Source: Verrucomicrobia bacterium UBA1211 | GTDB lineage: Bacteria > Verrucomicrobiota > Kiritimatiellia > RFP12 > UBA1067 | Assembly (NCBI GenBank): GCA_002309585.1 | Contig: DBXN01000005.1 | Coordinates: forward strand, 1 to 9,284 | Direction of reading: 5' to 3' | Length of the DNA: 9,284 nucleotides | Shown here: positions 7,628-9,284 of the stretch, piece after piece | How positions within the stretch are numbered: the first letter of the stretch is position 1 | Layout of the letters: the number at the start of each line of letters is the position of its first letter | Notes under the pieces: generated by a model | What the model was told of the DNA's origin: nothing | The model's database searches: none | Seen by the model: only the letters and a program-made list of their open reading frames with translations | Position numbers and translations under genes: made by a program

Positions 7628-8530
7628 CTAGAGAAGCGCGCCCGGGCGTTGGCAGAAGAGGCGCGCGTCGTTGATGTCGGCGACATCGCAGAGGAGCATG
7701 ACGAGCCGGTCAACGCCGAGGGCGATGCCGCCGCTGGGGGGCATGCCCTCTTTCTCTAATGCGGAGAGGAAGGCCTCGTCCATCGGATAGGCCGCTTTGC
7801 CGAGCTGGCGGCGCTCTTCGGCGCTCTCTTGGAAACGGGCGCGCTGCGCGGCGGCGTCGCACAGTTCGCTGTAGGCGTTGGCGAGTTCGAGCCCGCCCAA
7901 ATAGACCTCCCAACGCTCGGCAACCGCCGGATCGCCGGGTTTCAGCCGGGCGAGCGAGGCGGCGGGTGCGGGATAGTCGCAGAGGACGAACGGACGGTCT
8001 TTGGGGAGCGCCGGCTCGATGCGGGTGAGCAGGTCGAGATCGAAGCGGTCGGCATCCCAGTCGGTGACGGGATCCCATCCCGCCCATTCCAGAAAAGCGT
8101 CGCGGACGGTCCGGCGCGGCCAGGGCGGGGTTAGGTCGATGATGCCGCCTTGGTAGGGAATCCGGTCTGTCTCGGCGACGTGCCGGATGAGGGCGACGGT
8201 ATCCGTGAGCATCTCCTCATCATCCGAATGGGCGCGGTACCACTCCAGAAGGGTGAATTCCGGATTGTGGCGCCGGCCGCACTCGCCGCTCCTGAAACAG
8301 GGGCCCATCTGGTAGATCTTTCCGTAGCCGGCGCAGAGGAGCCGCTTCATGTGCAGTTCGGGCGAGGCGCGGAGAAAGGCGTCGCCCGATGGCGGCGCGT
8401 CGATCTGGGTCTCTTGGGCGGGCGCGGCGATGCGGACAGGGGTTTCGACCTCGATGAACCCCTGCCCATCGAAAAAGGCGCGGATCGCCCGGATCGCCCG
8501 GGCGCGTCGAAGAAGGTGTTCGGGCGACAT
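7628..8530 (-). CDS. epmA: EF-P beta-lysylation enzyme, EpmA/PoxA/GenX-like lysyl-tRNA synthetase paralogue
   Basis: The protein has 300 residues and is a class II aminoacyl-tRNA synthetase catalytic core without the N-terminal anticodon-binding domain, as in EpmA (E. coli form about 325 residues). Motif 1 is GFIEVETP (24-31). SPELHMKRLL (56-65) and motif 2 FRSGE..RRHNPEFTLLEWYR (79-99) follow. GGLELANAYSEL lies in the second half, and motif 3 GIALGVDRLVML (268-279) holds R275. In the known family the enzyme activates lysine or beta-lysine and attaches it to a conserved lysine of elongation factor P, helping ribosomes through polyproline stretches. The partners EpmB and EF-P are not in this window, so activity on EF-P is inferred from family. 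The ATG lies 16 bases after the stop of the upstream minus-strand gene, with a weak GGGAACAGG ribosome site, so the pair looks like an operon. It converges on the GH32 gene with 14 bases between stop codons. Confidence 0.9.
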   Translation of the reverse strand: MSPEHLLRRARAIRAIRAFFDGQGFIEVETPVRIAAPAQETQIDAPPSGDAFLRASPELHMKRLLCAGYGKIYQMGPCFRSGECGRRHNPEFTLLEWYRAHSDDEEMLTDTVALIRHVAETDRIPYQGGIIDLTPPWPRRTVRDAFLEWAGWDPVTDWDADRFDLDLLTRIEPALPKDRPFVLCDYPAPAASLARLKPGDPAVAERWEVYLGGLELANAYSELCDAAAQRARFQESAEERRQLGKAAYPMDEAFLSALEKEGMPPSGGIALGVDRLVMLLCDVADINDARLFCQRPGALL

Positions 8531-8546
8531 GGCGGCCTGTTCCCGT

Positions 8547-9284
8547 TTACCAGCGCAGCCACTCGTCGGTCGGTTCCTTCTGCTGGGCGCGGAGCCACAT
8601 CATGAAGGAGACGCGGAAATCGTTGTCGCGCTCGCTGCCGTCGATCCGGTCGTATCCCTTCAGGTAGGAGGTGCGGAGCTGGAAGGCGAGGCAGTCCAGC
8701 TGGTATTGGATGTAGCCGCCAATCTCGTCCAACTCGTTGACCCGCAGGTCGTAGCGGACGAAGAAACTCCAGGACCATGAATCGTTGATGACGTGGGTAA
8801 AGCCGCCGTAGGCCAGATTCTCCTTCATCCGGTTCCATTGCGCCACGGGCGAGAGGTCGTAGTCGAAGAGCCGGTGGTCACGGCCGAGATAACCGCCGCC
8901 GATCCGGAACTTCTCGTTGAGCTTGTAGAAGGCGGAGAAGTCCGCGAACGCCATCTTGTCATGCTTGGTGTCCCATTCGGCGTGGGTACGGAGGGTGATG
9001 CCGTCATTCGGCAACCAGTCGACCTTGGTGCCGATCAGCCGCAGCCCCTCATCCCCGATCGGGTTGTCGCAGTCGTTGAACTGGACTCCCGCGAAGAGGT
9101 CCCAGTCCAGCAGCGAGCGGACACGGCCCTTTTCGGTGCGCGTCTGGATGATATTGCGGACACCCGGGCGGAGCCCGTGCCAGTCATACGGGAGCAGGAC
9201 ATCGTCCATGCCGAACTGGTCCAGCCAGCCGACCGAACGGTCGAAACGGTCATACGAATAGAGGCGGGAGCCGTTGCCGTCGCC
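8547..9284 (-). CDS. lptD: Probable LPS-assembly protein LptD, C-terminal barrel region (5' partial)
   Basis: The frame is open to the window edge (reading GDGNGSRLYSYDRF at the edge), so 245 C-terminal residues are seen and the ATG at 9209 is internal. The sequence is a run of short amphipathic strands separated by turns, typical of an outer-membrane beta-barrel. WHGLRPGVRNIIQTR, the LLDWDLFAGVQF strand, and the closing strands with a YIQYQLDCLAFQLRTSY pattern resemble the C-terminal domain of LptD/OstA, which inserts lipopolysaccharide into the outer leaflet. The protein ends in Trp, consistent with an outer-membrane protein end, after a charged stretch (QQKEPTDE). The N-terminal OstA-like domain would lie outside the window, so another large barrel protein remains possible. 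It is followed after 16 bases by the epmA-like gene, probably in the same transcript. Confidence 0.6.
   Translation of the reverse strand, partial: GDGNGSRLYSYDRFDRSVGWLDQFGMDDVLLPYDWHGLRPGVRNIIQTRTEKGRVRSLLDWDLFAGVQFNDCDNPIGDEGLRLIGTKVDWLPNDGITLRTHAEWDTKHDKMAFADFSAFYKLNEKFRIGGGYLGRDHRLFDYDLSPVAQWNRMKENLAYGGFTHVINDSWSWSFFVRYDLRVNELDEIGGYIQYQLDCLAFQLRTSYLKGYDRIDGSERDNDFRVSFMMWLRAQQKEPTDEWLRW

Noticed and set aside
6327..7628. A 433-codon open frame on the minus strand, opposite the GH32 gene.
   Set aside because: It lies almost wholly antisense to a gene with complete GH32 motifs. Its translation is rich in Arg, Pro and His with no recognisable domain, as expected from the reverse of a G+C-rich coding frame.
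7636..7666. Inverted repeat GCGCGCC / GGCGCGC with a 17-base loop, considered as a terminator for the GH32 gene.
   Set aside because: It lies within the 3' coding end of the epmA-like gene, the loop is long, no T-run follows, and such short GC repeats are expected by chance at this base composition.
7829..8605. Plus-strand open frames of 100-150 codons opposite the epmA-like gene.
   Set aside because: They are antisense to a gene with all class II synthetase motifs and show no domain of their own.

Overview
The window is a G+C-rich (about 60% by eye), densely coding stretch from a Gram-negative bacterium. The best guess for the source is a member of the PVC group, probably Kiritimatiellota or a close relative, and possibly gut-associated. 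The guess rests on four things: large exported proteins combining autotransporter-type beta-strand repeats with LamG-like modules, a DUF5018-like linker module, a GH32 enzyme with the FEG/DUF4980 front end, and an LptD-like outer-membrane barrel. No rRNA or other taxonomic marker is present, so the assignment is an inference.

Layout. Positions 3-2951 (+) hold the 3' part of a very large exported protein: beta-strand repeats, two tandem LamG-like domains, then more beta-strand repeat. A GC-rich hairpin follows at 2963-2990. Positions 3030-5453 (+) hold an exported protein with a signal peptide, two copies of a jelly-roll-like module, a DUF5018-like module and a C-terminal LamG-like domain. Positions 5511-7613 (+) hold an exported GH32 fructan hydrolase (levanase/inulinase type) with all catalytic motifs intact. 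Two minus-strand genes then run convergently: an EpmA/PoxA/GenX-like EF-P lysyltransferase (8530-7628) and, upstream of it and running off the window, the C-terminal barrel of a probable LptD (9284-8547). No gap between genes exceeds 80 bases. I see no tRNA, rRNA, CRISPR array, insertion sequence or attachment site.

How the genes may work together. The three plus-strand genes all appear to encode exported proteins. The second and third have only 57 bases between them and probably form one transcript. The N-terminal module of the GH32 enzyme resembles the duplicated module of its upstream neighbour, which suggests a small extracellular glycan-capture and fructan-hydrolysis set. No transporter, SusC/SusD pair, fructokinase or regulator lies in the window. 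The two non-catalytic proteins share a short hydrophobic C-terminal tail (ATVIMLQ and GTVLMVQ) that the GH32 enzyme lacks; it is the most unexplained signal here and may be a sorting or anchoring signal. The minus-strand pair is a separate housekeeping unit for outer-membrane assembly and translation-factor modification.
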